A stretch of DNA of 64,000 nt. It comes from Serripes groenlandicus (Eukaryota; Mollusca; Bivalvia; Cardiida; Cardiidae). The DNA is taken from positions 3,500,050-3,564,049 of the forward strand of contig JASEVX010000005.1 of the NCBI GenBank assembly GCA_031761405.1. The letters run 5' to 3'. The notes under the pieces are model-generated. The model was not told where the DNA came from, did not search any database, and saw only the letters and a list, made by a program, of their open reading frames with translations. Within the stretch, counting starts at the first letter, position 1, and every line of letters begins with the position of its first letter. Below, piece after piece: positions 23,701 through 38,700 of the stretch. The position numbers and the translations under genes are program-made.

Positions 23701-26700
23701 CGCCCCCCTGGCGGCCATGTTTTTCGACCAATCAACTTGGATTGAAGGAATCTGATAGAGGGTCATCCAAGGAACATTTCTACAAAATTATTTGAAAATC
23801 GGTCTGACAATTTCGGAGGAGAAGATTTTTTAAGTTTTCACTATAGCCATATAAGGCAAAATAGCCCTGCCCACTGGCGGCCATATTTTTCGACAAATCA
23901 ACATGGCTTCAAGTAATCTGATAGTGGGTCACTTAAGGAACATTTCTACAAAATTATTTGAAAATCGGCCAGACACTTTCGGAGGTGAAGATTTTTTAAG
24001 TTTTCACTATAGCCATATAAGGCAAAATAGTCCCGCCCCCCTGGCGGCCATGTTTTTCGACCAATCAACATGGCTCGAAGGAATCTGATAGAGGGTCATC
24101 CAAGGAACATTTCCACAAAATTATTTGAAAATAGGCCTGACACTTTCGGAGGAGAAGATTTTTTAAGTTTTCACTATAGCCATATAAGGTAAAATAGCCC
24201 CGCCCCCCTGGCGGCCATGTTTTTCGACCAATCAACTTGGATTGAAGGAATCTGATAGAGGGTCATCCAAGGAACATTTCTACAAAATTATTTGAAAATC
24301 GGTCTGACAATTTCGGAGGAGAAGATTTTTTAAGTTTTCACTATAGCCATATAAGGCAAAATAGCCCTGCCCACTGGCGGCCATATTTTTCGACAAATCA
24401 ACATGGCTTCAAGTAATCTGATAGTGGGTCACTTAAGGAACATTTCTACAAAATTATTTGAAAATCGGCCAGACACTTTCGGAGGAGAAGATTTTTTAAG
24501 TTTTCACTATAGCCATATAAGGCAAAATAGCCTCGCCCCCCCTGGCGGCCATGTTTTTCGACCAATCAACATGGCTTGAAGGAATCTCATAGAGGGTCAT
24601 CCAAGGAACATTTCTACAAAATTATTTGAAAATCTGCCAACCAGTCTGGGAGAAGAAGAATTTTGAAGTTTTTTTCATTTCGTTGCCATGGAAACCAGAA
24701 TTCTGCATGGATCCCAAAAATTTGAAGGAAATCTGGTGAGGTCATTGAGAGGATGCGCTCTGTGAAGTTTCATCCCAATTGACCCACTGGTTACTGAGGA
24801 GAAGAAGTTGACGCACGACGCACACCGCACGACGCACGACGGACGCCGGACAAAAGGCGATCACAATAACTCACCTTGAGCAAAGCTCAGGTGAGCTAAA
24901 AAGTGTTCAAATGAAGGTAGTGACCGAGACATAGAGACACATAGAAAAAAGGGAACACATAACGGTAGTGACCAGAACAAAGAGACGAATAGAAAAAAGG
25001 GTTCAGATGAAGGTAGTGACCAGAACATAGAGACAAATAGAAAAAAGTGTTCAAATGAAGGTAGTGACCAAGACATAGAGACAAATAGAAAAAAAGGAAC
25101 ACATAAAGGTAGTGACCAAAACATACAGACAAATAGAAAAAAGGGTACACATAAAGGTAGTGACCAAAACAAAGAGACAAATAGAAAAAAGGGTTCAAAT
25201 AAAGGTAGTGACCAAAACATAGAGACAAATAGAAAAAAAGGTTCAAATAAAGGTAGTGACCAAGACATAGAGACAAATAGAAAAAAGGGTTCAGATGAAG
25301 GTAGTGACCAAAACATAGAGACAAATAGAAAAAAGGGTTCAAATAAAGGTAGTGACCAAAACATAGAGACAAATAGAAAAAAGGGTTCAAATAAAGGTAG
25401 TGACCAAGACATAGAGACAAATAGAAAAAAGTGTTCAAATGAAAGTAGTGACCAGAACATAGAGACAAATAGAAAAAAGGGTACACATGAAGGTAGTGAC
25501 CGAGACATAGAGACAAATAGAAAAAAGTGTTCAAATAAAGGTAGTGACCAGAACATAGAGACAAATAGAAAAAAGGGTTCAAATAAAGGTAGTGACCAGA
25601 ACATAGAGACGAATAGAAAAAAGGGTACACATAAAGGTAGTGATCAAAACATAGAGACAAATAGAAAAAAGGGTTCAAATGAAGGAAGTGACCAAGACAT
25701 AGAGACAAATAGAAAAAAGGGTACACATAAAGGTAGTGACCAGAACATAGAGACAAATAGAAAAAAGTTTTCAAATAAAGTTAGTGACCAAGACATAGAG
25801 ACAAATAGAAAAAAGGGTTCAAATGAAGGAAGTGACCAAGACATAGAAACACATAGAAAAAAGGGAACACAGAAAGGTAGTGACCAGAACATTGAGACAA
25901 ATAGAAAAAAAGGTTCAACTGAAGGTAGTGACCAGATCATAGAGACAAATAGAAAAAAGTGTTCAAATAAAGTTAGTGACCAAGACATAGAGACAAATAG
26001 AAAAAAGGGTTCAAATGAAGGAAGTGACCAAGACATAGAAACACATAGAAAAAAGGGAACACAGAAAGGTAGTGACCAGAACATTGAGACAAATAGAAAA
26101 AAAGTTCAACTGAAGGTAGTGACCAGATCATAGAGACAAATAGAAAAAAGTGTTCAAATAAAGTAAGTGACCAAGACATAGAGACAAATAGAAAAAAGTG
26201 TTCAAATGAAGGTAGTGACCAAGACATAGTGACACATAGAAAAAAGGGAACACATAAAGGTAGTGACCAGAACAAAGAGACGAATAGAAAAAAGGGTTCA
26301 GATGAAGGTAGTGACCAGAACATAGAGACAAATAGAAAAAAGTGTTCAAATGAAGGTAGTGACCAAGACATAGAGACAAATAGAAAAAAGGGAACACATA
26401 AAGGTAGTGACCAAAACAAAGAAACGAATAGAAAAAAGGGTGCAAATGAAGGTAGTGACCAAGACATAGAGACAAATAGAAAAAAGGGTACACTTAAAGG
26501 TAGTGACCAGAACATAGAGACAAATATAAAAAAATGTTCAAATGAAGGTAGTGACCAAGACATAGGGACAAATAGAAAAAAGGGAACACATAAAGGTAGT
26601 GACCAAAACAAAGAAACGAATAGAAAAAAGGGTGCAAATGAAGGTAGTGACCAAGACTTAGAGACAAATAGAAAAAAGGGTACACTTAAAGGTAGTGACC

Positions 26701-29700
26701 AGAACATAGAGACAAATATAAAAAAATGTTCAAATGAAGGTAGTGACCAAGACATAGAGACAAATAGAAAAAAGGGAACACATAAAGGTAGTGACCAGAA
26801 CATAGAGACAAATATAAAAAAATGTTCAAATGAAGGTAGTGACCGAGACATAGAGACAAATAGAAAAAAGGGTTCAAATGCAGATAGTGACCAGAACATA
26901 GAGACAAATAGAAAAAAGTGTTCAAATGAAGGTAGTGACCAGAACATAGAGACAAATATAAAAAAATGTTCAAATGAAGGTAGTGACCGAGACATAGAGA
27001 CAAATATAAAAAAATGTTCAAATGAAGGTAGTGACCAAGACATAGAGACAAATAGAAAAAAGGGAACACATAAAGGTAGTGACCAAAACAAAGAAACGAA
27101 TAGAAAAAAGGGTGCAAATGAAGGTAGTGACCAAGACATAGAGACAAATAGAAAAAAGGGTACACTTAAAGGTAGTGACCAGAACATAGAGACAAATATA
27201 AAAAAATGTTCAAATGAAGGTAGTGACCAAGACATAGAGACAAATAGAAAAAAGGGAACACATAAAGGTAGTGACCAGAACAAAGAGACGAATAGAAAAA
27301 AGGGTTCAGATGAAGGTAGTGACCAGAACATAGAGACAAATATAAAAAAATGTTCAAATGAAGGTAGTGACCAAGACATAGAGACAAATAGAAAAAAGGG
27401 AACACATAAAGGTAGTGACCAGAACATAGAGACAAATATAAAAAAATGTTCAAATGAAGGTAGTGACCGAGACATAGAGACAAATATAAAAAAGGGTTCA
27501 AATGCAGATAGTGACCAGAACATAGAGACAAATATAAAAAAATGTTCAAATGAAGGTAGTGACCAAGACATAGGGACAAATAGAAAAAAGGGAACACATA
27601 AAGGTAGTGACCAAAACAAAGAAACGAATAGAAAAAAGGGTGCAAATGAAGGTAGTGACCAAGACTTAGAGACAAATAGAAAAAAGGGTACACTTAAAGG
27701 TAGTGACCAGAACATAGAGACAAATATAAAAAAATGTTCAAATGAAGGTAGTGACCAAGACATAGAGACAAATAGAAAAAAGGGAACACATAAAGGTAGT
27801 GACCAGAACATAGAGACAAATATAAAAAAATGTTCAAATGAAGGTAGTGACCGAGACATAGAGACAAATAGAAAAAAGGGTTCAAATGCAGATAGTGACC
27901 AGAACATAGAGACAAATAGAAAAAAGTGTTCAAATGAAGGTAGTGACCAGAACATAGAGACAAATATAAAAAAATGTTCAAATGAAGGTAGTGACCGAGA
28001 CATAGAGACAAATATAAAAAAATGTTCAAATGAAGGTAGTGACCAAGACATAGAGACAAATAGAAAAAAGGGAACACATAAAGGTAGTGACCAAAACAAA
28101 GAAACGAATAGAAAAAAGGGTGCAAATGAAGGTAGTGACCAAGACATAGAGACAAATAGAAAAAAGGGTACACTTAAAGGTAGTGACCAGAACATAGAGA
28201 CAAATATAAAAAAATGTTCAAATGAAGGTAGTGACCAAGACATAGAGACAAATAGAAAAAAGGGAACACATAAAGGTAGTGACCAGAACAAAGAGACGAA
28301 TAGAAAAAAGGGTTCAGATGAAGGTAGTGACCAGAACATAGAGACAAATATAAAAAAATGTTCAAATGAAGGTAGTGACCAAGACATAGAGACAAATAGA
28401 AAAAAGGGAACACATAAAGGTAGTGACCAGAACATAGAGACAAATATAAAAAAATGTTCAAATGAAGGTAGTGACCGAGACATAGAGACAAATAGAAAAA
28501 AGGGTACACATAAAGGTAGTGACCAAAACAAAGAGACAAATAGAAAAAAAGGTTCAAATAAAGGTAGTGACCAGAACAAAGAGACGAATAGAAAAAAGGG
28601 TTCAGATGAAGGTAGTGACCAGAACATAGAGACAAATATAAAAAAATGTTCAAATGAAGGTAGTGACCAAGACATAGAGACAAATAGAAAAAAGGGAACA
28701 CATAAAGGTAGTGACCAGAACATAGAGACAAATATAAAAAAATGTTCAAATGAAGGTAGTGACCGAGACATAGAGACAAATAGAAAAAAGGGTACACATA
28801 AAGGTAGTGACCAAAACAAAGAGACAAATAGAAAAAAGGGTTCAAATAAAGGTAGTGACCAAAACATAGATACAAATAGAAAAAAAGGTTCAAATAAAGG
28901 TAGTGACCAAGACATAGAGACAAATAGAAAAAAGGGTTCAGATGAAGGTAGTGACCAAAACATAGAGACAAATAGAAAAAAGGGTTCAAATAAAGGTAGT
29001 GACCAAAACATAGAGACAAATAGAAAAAAGGGTTCAAATAAAGGTAGTGACCAAGACATAGAGACAAATAGAAAAAAGTGTTCAAATGAAAGTAGTGACC
29101 AGAACATAGAGACAAATAGAAAAAAGGGTACACATGAAGGTAGTGACCGAGACATAGAGACAAATAGAAAAAAGTGTTCAAATAAAGGTAGTGACCAGAA
29201 CATAGAGACAAATAGAAAAAAGGGTTCAAATAAAGGTAGTGACCAGAACATAGAGACGAATAGAAAAAAGGGTACACATAAAGGTAGTGATCAAAACATA
29301 GAGACAAATAGAAAAAAGGGTTCAAATGAAGGAAGTGACCAAGACATAGAGACAAATAGAAAAAAGGGTACACATAAAGGTAGTGACCAGAACATAGAGA
29401 CAAATAGAAAAAAGTTTTCAAATAAAGTTAGTGACCAAGACATAGAGACAAATAGAAAAAAGGGTTCAAATGAAGGAAGTGACCAAGACATAGAAACACA
29501 TAGAAAAAAGGGAACACAGAAAGGTAGTGACCAGAACATTGAGACAAATAGAAAAAAAGGTTCAACTGAAGGTAGTGACCAGATCATAGAGACAAATAGA
29601 AAAAAGTGTTCAAATAAAGTTAGTGACCAAGACATAGAGACAAATAGAAAAAAGGGTTCAAATGAAGGAAGTGACCAAGACATAGAAACACATAGAAAAA

Positions 29701-32700
29701 AGGGAACACAGAAAGGTAGTGACCAGAACATTGAGACAAATAGAAAAAAAGTTCAACTGAAGGTAGTGACCAGATCATAGAGACAAATAGAAAAAAGTGT
29801 TCAAATAAAGTTAGTGACCAAGACATAGAGACAAATAGAAAAAAGTGTTCAAATGAAGGTAGTGACCAAGACATAGTGACACATAGAAAAAAGGGAACAC
29901 ATAAAGGTAGTGACCAGAACAAAGAGACGAATAGAAAAAAGGGTTCAGATGAAGGTAGTGACCAGAACATAGAGACAAATAGAAAAAAGTGTTCAAATGA
30001 AGGTAGTGACCAAGACATAGAGACAAATAGAAAAAAGGGAACACATAAAGGTAGTGACCAAAACAAAGAAACGAATAGAAAAAAGGGTGCAAATGAAGGT
30101 AGTGACCAAGACATAGAGACAAATAGAAAAAAGGGTACACTTAAAGGTAGTGACCAGAACATAGAGACAAATATAAAAAAATGTTCAAATGAAGGTAGTG
30201 ACCAAGACATAGGGACAAATAGAAAAAAGGGAACACATAAAGGTAGTGACCAAAACAAAGAAACGAATAGAAAAAAGGGTGCAAATGAAGGTAGTGACCA
30301 AGACTTAGAGACAAATAGAAAAAAGGGTACACTTAAAGGTAGTGACCAGAACATAGAGACAAATATAAAAAAATGTTCAAATGAAGGTAGTGACCAAGAC
30401 ATAGAGACAAATAGAAAAAAGGGAACACATAAAGGTAGTGACCAGAACATAGAGACAAATATAAAAAAATGTTCAAATGAAGGTAGTGACCGAGACATAG
30501 AGACAAATAGAAAAAAGGGTTCAAATGCAGATAGTGACCAGAACATAGAGACAAATAGAAAAAAGTGTTCAAATGAAGGTAGTGACCAGAACATAGAGAC
30601 AAATATAAAAAAATGTTCAAATGAAGGTAGTGACCGAGACATAGAGACAAATATAAAAAAATGTTCAAATGAAGGTAGTGACCAAGACATAGAGACAAAT
30701 AGAAAAAAGGGAACACATAAAGGTAGTGACCAAAACAAAGAAACGAATAGAAAAAAGGGTGCAAATGAAGGTAGTGACCAAGACATAGAGACAAATAGAA
30801 AAAAGGGTACACTTAAAGGTAGTGACCAGAACATAGAGACAAATATAAAAAAATGTTCAAATGAAGGTAGTGACCAAGACATAGAGACAAATAGAAAAAA
30901 GGGAACACATAAAGGTAGTGACCAGAACAAAGAGACGAATAGAAAAAAGGGTTCAGATGAAGGTAGTGACCAGAACATAGAGACAAATATAAAAAAATGT
31001 TCAAATGAAGGTAGTGACCAAGACATAGAGACAAATAGAAAAAAGGGTGCAAATGAAGGTAGTGACCAAGACATAGAGACAAATAGAAAAAAGGGTACAC
31101 TTAAAGGTAGTGACCAGAACATAGAGACAAATATAAAAAAATGTTCAAATGAAGGTAGTGACCAAGACATAGAGACAAATAGAAAAAAGGGAACACATAA
31201 AGGTAGTGACCAGAACAAAGAGACGAATAGAAAAAAGGGTTCAGATGAAGGTAGTGACCAGAACATAGAGACAAATATAAAAAAATGTTCAAATGAAGGT
31301 AGTGACCAAGACATAGAGACAAATAGAAAAAAGGGAACACATAAAGGTAGTGACCAGAACATAGAGACAAATATAAAAAAATGTTCAAATGAAGGTAGTG
31401 ACCGAGACATAGAGACAAATAGAAAAAAGGGTTCAAATGCAGATAGTGACCAGAACATAGAGACAAATAGAAAAAAGTGTTCAAATGAAGGTAGTGACCA
31501 GAACATAGAGACAAATATAAAAAAATGTTCAAATGAAGGTAGTGACCGAGACATAGAGACAAATATAAAAAAATGTTCAAATGAAGGTAGTGACCAAGAC
31601 ATAGGGACAAATAGAAAAAAGGGAACACATAAAGGTAGTGACCAAAACAAAGAAACGAATAGAAAAAATGGTGCAAATGAAGGTAGTGACCAAGACATAG
31701 AGACAAATAGAAAAAAGGGTACACTTAAAGGTAGTGACCAGAACATAGAGACAAATATAAAAAAATGTTCAAATGAAGGTAGTGACCAAGACATAGAGAC
31801 AAATAGAAAAAAGGGAACACATAAAGGTAGTGACCAGAACATAGAGACAAATATAAAAAAATGTTCAAATGAAGGTAGTGACCGAGACATAGAGACAAAT
31901 ATAAAAAAGGGTTCAAATGCAGATAGTGACCAGAACATAGAGACAAATAGAAAAAAGTGTTCAAATGAAGGTAGTGACCAGAACATAGAGACAAATATAA
32001 AAAAATGTTCAAATGAAGGTAGTGTCCGAGACATAGAGACAAATAGAAAAAAGGGTTCAAATGCAGATAGTGACCAGAACATAGAGACAAATAGAAAAAA
32101 GTGTTCAAATGAAGGTAGTGACCAGAACATAGAGACAAATATAAAAAAATGTTCAAATGAAGGTAGTGACCAAGACATAGAGACAAATAGAAAAAAGGGA
32201 ACACATAAAGGTAGTGACCAGAACATAGAGACAAATATAAAAAAATGTTCAAATGAAGGTAGTGACCGAGACATAGAGACAAATAGAAAAAAGGGTTCAA
32301 ATGCAGATAGTGACCAGAACATAGAGACAAATAGAAAAAAGTGTTCAAATGAAGGTAGTGACCAGAACATAGAGACAAATATAAAAAAATGTTCAAATGA
32401 AGGTAGTGACCGAGACATAGAGACAAATAGAAAAAAGTGTTCAAATGAAGGTAGTGACCAAGACATAGAGACAAATAGAATAAAAGGAACACATAAAGGT
32501 AGTGACCAGAACATAGAGACAAATAGAAAAAAGGGTTCAGATGAAGAAAGTGACCAAGACATAGAGACAAATAGAAAAATTGGTACACATAAAGGTAGTG
32601 ACCAGAACATAGAGACAGATAGAAAAAAGAATTCAGACTCAAAGAATGTTCATGAGAAGAAGAAGATAGTAGGTATTGCACATATTTTGCGAAGAAAAGT

Positions 32701-35700
32701 AGACTTAGTGGATCCTGGTACATCTGGAAATGAACTTGACTTCGATGAAAGTTCAATTAATACGGATGAAGACTCCTTTTATGAACCATATGACGACAGT
32801 GATGTAGATTCCTTGTATAAACCAGATGACGTCAGCGATGTAGATTCCTTGTACGAACAAAATGAGATTTGTGTTAGTGATAATGTCAAGGAAATAGAGC
32901 CAGAGAGTGATGTATCTTCAATTATTAGTTACAGTGACATACATGTCGTTCCAGAGTCAGTAAAGGACAGTGATGATGATATAGATATCGACAAAATTTT
33001 AATGAAACATACAAAAGTGACATTAAAACACTCCATCAGTATTTCAGACGCAGAGCAAAGTGAAAGTGATTCGGAGGATGAATTGGTAGAAAAAAAAACA
33101 GATGTTAAAAATAAGGCGATATATTTGGCAAAAATTGTGAAGAGTAAAACCACAAAACTTGGAAAAATGAAGAAAAATGATCGGGTGTATAACTCAACAA
33201 ACGTGTGTCCATTTTGTAATCAGTCACAGACAAATTTTTCCCACCATTTATTCTCTAAAAAACATGAAGATGAAGAAGAGGTTAAACAAATCCCAGCTAT
33301 GGAGAAAAAAAGTGTGGAGAAAAGGCGGGCAATTGAACTTTTGAGGCTAAAAGGGAATCATTTAAAGAATTTGAAGGTAATAAAAAAACAAAAGGGTCAA
33401 ATTCGACTTTTCAGAAGAAAAGATACAACAGAAGATGAATTATTCTTTGACACAGATGACTATGGACCGTGTCCATGCTGTTTTGGATGGATTATGAAAA
33501 AGAACCTGTCGCGGCATACTAAAACTTGCCCAGGAAAAGATAGCTCGGACAGCACTCTTTCTTGCCTAATTGTTCAGTCGGATATTATTTCAGGAAGAGT
33601 TTCATCAAAAGCATCTAAGTTGTTAGTGAATGAGGTTTACACAATAATGAAAAACGATGAAGTATCGAAGATGGCCAAAGATGACGATCTTATTGTGAAT
33701 CTCGGCAATATATGGCTAAAAAGAAATATTGGAAACAAGGTGATGCGAAAATACTACACATCAAGTGTAATGAGGCTAGCTTCAAAATTACTAATAGAGT
33801 TAAGAAAGGCAACTGGCAAGAACATGGACATGTGTAGTTTTATAACTCCAAAACATTTCGACAATTTTGTACTGGCTGCTTTAAAATGTTCAAAGCAATC
33901 TGCAGATGATGAAGAAGAACTAAAGTCCCCATCTAATTGTATTAAACTTGGTTATGACATTAAGCGTCTGGCATCCACTAAATATGCATTAGGTATATCC
34001 ACTGATAACAAAGTGATGAAAAAGGAAGGGAAGGACTTTCTGACATTAATGGGAATCCACTGGGCTATTGAGGTCACAAGACTTGCAAGAGAGGTCTTGA
34101 ATGAAAAAGCAATGTACAAACCAAGGAACCTTCCACTGCCAAAGGATATCCAACAACTAACTGAATTCATGAAAGCAAAGCTGAACAACTTTGATTTGAC
34201 AGATAAGTCTTCCAACAACTTCAGGGATGTAGCATGTGTGTCACTGGCACGACTAACGTTGTATAACAGAAGAAGAAGTCACGAGGTTCAAGCCGTAAGG
34301 TAGTCTAATTTAGATAATGTTTCATTGATAAAATATAATTAATTCAAAATAAAATACTTGTTACAACCGTGGTTCTGATTTGGAACTTCAGTGATCAGTG
34401 TTAATATTGCAGTTTAGCAACAGCTTATGCATAACTCTAAATTCACACAATGTTGGTTTTGAAATGCAAATCAAGGATTACAAGATTCATTTTCAGGTTT
34501 ACAACATTATGTCGTTGTACATGAGCACTTTGAGTGAATGTAATCAAATTTGTATATTTTAGTTCAAATATTTACAGGCTAGTTAGTTACCAGCAAAGAA
34601 AGATTGGGGTTGACGCTGTATCACTTGAAATGATGAGGCAGCTTTCGGACTGGGAGAAGAAGTTGCTTGAAACACAGGAACTGCTGCAAGTGCGCGGAAA
34701 GGTAACGTAAACTATGAATGCTAATTGTACTGGTATTGCTATGTGGTACCAGTTTATCTGAAAATTATCCACCTTACATAAAGCAGTGTTAGAAATAGCT
34801 TCTTGCACACTTGCCTGACAAAGTTAAAGTCCTGCCGGGCAAGTTAGAATAGACTGGAACTTTGCTTTGGACAAGTCTGAAAAAAGTGTGTACCTGTATT
34901 TGTCCTGAAATTTGTCTCTGTCTTTTGATCTTGATCCACCTTACGGTTTGACTTTAAAAAACATTTCTATACATTTCTGACATGTAGTTCTCAACATATT
35001 TTAATTCAAAAGATAAGCAAATTATTAAAGATTATACAAGGGCAATTTGAAATCCCTGGGGACAAGTCAAAAATGACTTTAACTTGCCCTTGGGACAAGC
35101 TCAATTAAAAATCTATTTCTAATACTGTAAAGTACACAGACACCATTTTCTCATCAAATCATTCTGAGGTTATTTGTCTGTAATACAATAATAATTATTA
35201 TTATTATATACCATATTTATATAGCGCCCGTTTCATGCCGGTTCACACGTTCACAGGCGCTTTACATAGACTCCAATTGTTGCAGCCACAAGGGCGCAGG
35301 TGCATCCTCTACCAGTGCAGATACAGCGTTATCTGACCAGAGGGACAGACTGAGAGAAAGCCCCCAGAAGGGAGAGAGATAATTGTGATACAGACATGTC
35401 CGGCATTTCTGCCTAGCTCTTATATGAATAGACAGTCTGGTTCTTTAATGTGCCCGGTGTACAGCACCGATACACAGCTTCCTGGCACCTTTAACCAGTA
35501 ATCATACAGTCCAGGCGGTCCGGTATACTGGGAAATACTACGAATAGAATTTCAGAAATTTCCAGAGGTTTGTCCGGGAATTGAACCCGGGACCTCTGGA
35601 TTGACAGTCTTGTACGCTACCAACTGCGCTGTCACACCAGTGTATAATAATCATTATGAACTAGACTGAGACTTGGGTGTTGAACTGAATATTAATATAG

Positions 35701-38700
35701 GCTGTATATAATGCTGAAGCATTGCATGTATTTTTGTTTTAACTCCAAGATTTTGATGAGTCAAGGTATTGTTGAAGTTCCCCAGTATGAGGTAGCTGTT
35801 TTATTATCCCTTCACATTGTAGATGGCAAAACCAGTTCCAGTGATAATTCCTGATGAAACAAGGCAAGTTCTACAGTACTTGGCGAACCCGGAAGTTCGA
35901 ATACAGGCTGGAATCAAGACAGAAAACACATATTTGTTTGCATCAAGTGGTAATTTCTTTCTTTTTATGTTAAAAACTATATATACTGAAATGAAAAAGT
36001 TTAGTTGGTACTTTCATGCAAGTATACTTAAAATACATAAAGGGTTTTGAGCACTCTTACTGGTTTAACTGTATTGGCTGAACATTGAAGAATAACTTAA
36101 AAGATTGTTGAGTGTATTTTATAGTCGGGGTTGAAAGGTTATATCCCCTTTATGTCAAAAAGCTTTTTGTGGAATAAAAGTTATATTTGTCCAGTTATAC
36201 CACTGAAACTGTGTAGATCAATTGAAAAAACAGTAGAGAACAAAAACCCAGTAAAAGGTACCATAACAAATCTTGGCTGTATGTTCATTCAATCTCCAAA
36301 AATTTGAAACTGGAATATTACCTCCCTTTACATTAAATTAAGAACGATTTAGAAAGACTGGTACAATTTAAACGAACGTTTGTAAAATTAATTTAATTAC
36401 TGATTTTGTTGGAATCAAGTCTAAATTCAATTTTAAAACATGTCGATATTATTTCATTAATGCATCTATGAACATTTTTTCTATCTGCCAGAACAATGAA
36501 TGTCATCAGGTTAATCTGTCTGGCTGATGACTGATGTTGTTGATCATTTAAAAATCAAAGACTAGTCAGACTTCACGAATAAGTTTTGTTTAAAAGCATG
36601 TATACCATTTGGAAAACAGCAACTGTTAAGAAAAAATTGCATAATTTGAAAATTATAATTTTAAATCAACAAACTTGAGACAGTACTTTGCTTTTAAGGT
36701 GTTGGAGTTGTACGTGCGTACGATGCAATCAAGAAGATGACTGATCAGGCAGGACTGGAAATGCCCAACCTCATACGTACTTCGAACATGAGGAAATACA
36801 TGGCCACAATGGTTCAGGTTTGTGTTCATATTATGTTTTTCAGGGAAATGTTTGATAATCAGTATCCTGCCAATGCATGTATATGGAGATTAGAACTCAT
36901 TTATATTAACTGCATTAATCAGTTATCACTAGGCCTTTGCCTTTCTTGACTTCTGAATTTCAATAATTTAATCATCACAGCCTTGACCACTGAATTTTGC
37001 GATTGTCATGTTACTTGGTAAAATACACTGTTTACTTGATTTGAGAAATAACAAGTCATTATAAATATGCATTTCACTGTTTAATCATTGGTTTAAACCT
37101 ATTTATTTTACATTGATTATGAACAAGTTATTACAACTTAGCTAAGCCACTCTCGATGACTGCTTCCTGGGTGAACAAATCGACCAGTACTTGTGCCCAT
37201 TGCGTGGTTAATGAAAGCCATGACCCTGAATTTTACTATTGTTTGTCATGTTACTCGGTAATATACACCGTTTACTTGATTTAAGATGAAACATGGAACA
37301 TTAAAGATGTATTTCACTGTTATGAAAGGACTTTTAACATAAAGTTGCAACAAGGCAATGTTGTTTATCTTTTTTTTCAGTGCCTGGATACAACAGATGC
37401 CCAGAGGCAGTGGATAATAAATCATTTAGGGCACACCATGGATGTCCATATGACCCACTATCGGCAGACATCAGACATACTAGAAAGAGTAGACGTGGCA
37501 AAGATGCTTCTGATACAGGACACCAATCAAGTCGGTAAATTTGTTGGAAGAAAAATAGACGATATTAACCTTGAAGGTATGCATTATTTATCACGAATTA
37601 TTATTACCCCTGGCATAAAGCTGTTGTATAAATCATTACAAAGTTCAACAATTGAATTTGTTTAAGTTAAATTTGTAAAATGATGAGGTATTTTTAGCTT
37701 TACTGGCTTATGCGATGGCCTTTCGTCCGTCCGTCTGTTAGCAATTTTGTTGTTTACACTCTAGCAACCGTAAATCTTAATCAAACTTTGTCACAATGTA
37801 TATGGCCATAAGACCTTGAATGAGTTCGATTATGGGCTTGATCGGACAAATATGTCTGGAGTTATCTGCCCTTGAATTATAAAATATGCTGTATTTCACT
37901 TTGTTTACACTCTAGCACCTTCATTTCTTTACCAATCCTAATAATATTTTTATAGAATGTTTATGACATAAATATGTCGGATGAGTTTGATTTTGGGCGT
38001 AATCGGAGTAGTTGGACCAGAGTTGTGGGCCCTTGATTTTACAAAAAATGCTATATTTTGCCTTGTTTACACTCGAGCATCCATAAATCTAAAGCAATCT
38101 TAATTAAACTTTGTCACAATGTATATAGCCATAAGACCTTGGATAAGTTCGATTATGGGCTAGATCGGACAAATATGTCTAGAGTTATCTGCCCTTGAAT
38201 AAGAAAAAATGCTGTATTTCACTTTGTTTACACTTTAGCACCTTCATTTCTTTACCAATCCTAATAATATTCTAATAAAATGTTTATGATATTAATATAT
38301 CAGATGAGTTTGATTTTGAACATAATCAGAGTAGTTGGACCAGAGTTATGGGCCCTTGATTTTACAAAAATGCTCTATTTTGCCTTGTTTATAATCTAGC
38401 AAATTACCTCCCTTTATTTTAATTAAAATCATTGTTTCGGCAGGTCAAGCATATTGGCGAAATATCATATTTATACATGTAGTCTATTTTATCTAACAAT
38501 ATAGACGAGTTGCAATGTACACCAGTAAAGCGTATAAGAGGGCCTCTTGTTTCTTGGTTGTATTTCATTACATTTATATATTAACATCAACTTAATACCT
38601 CACATGATCTTGTAATTACTTTTTTCATATTTCATAAAAAAAATGGAACTCCAGCCATGTTGAACTATTTTTCTCTTAACTCTTTGTTCAAATGTTGGTG

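Noticed and set aside
17722..24900. Pearl-like elements as ordinary introns of the giant exon
   Set aside because: Their acceptor-like and donor-like sites are in the order that would define an exon inside the element, not an intron spanning it; an in-frame TGA also precedes the resumed repeats.
24901..32630. CRISPR-like array
   Set aside because: Repeats abut with no spacers, are in frame, and lie in eukaryotic DNA.
24861..32756. Very long minus-strand open frames rich in FLFVSMSWSLPSFEHF repeats
   Set aside because: They are the antisense of the 48-bp array. Because the unit is a multiple of three, several frames stay open. Only the plus frame joins unique zinc finger and recombinase sequence.
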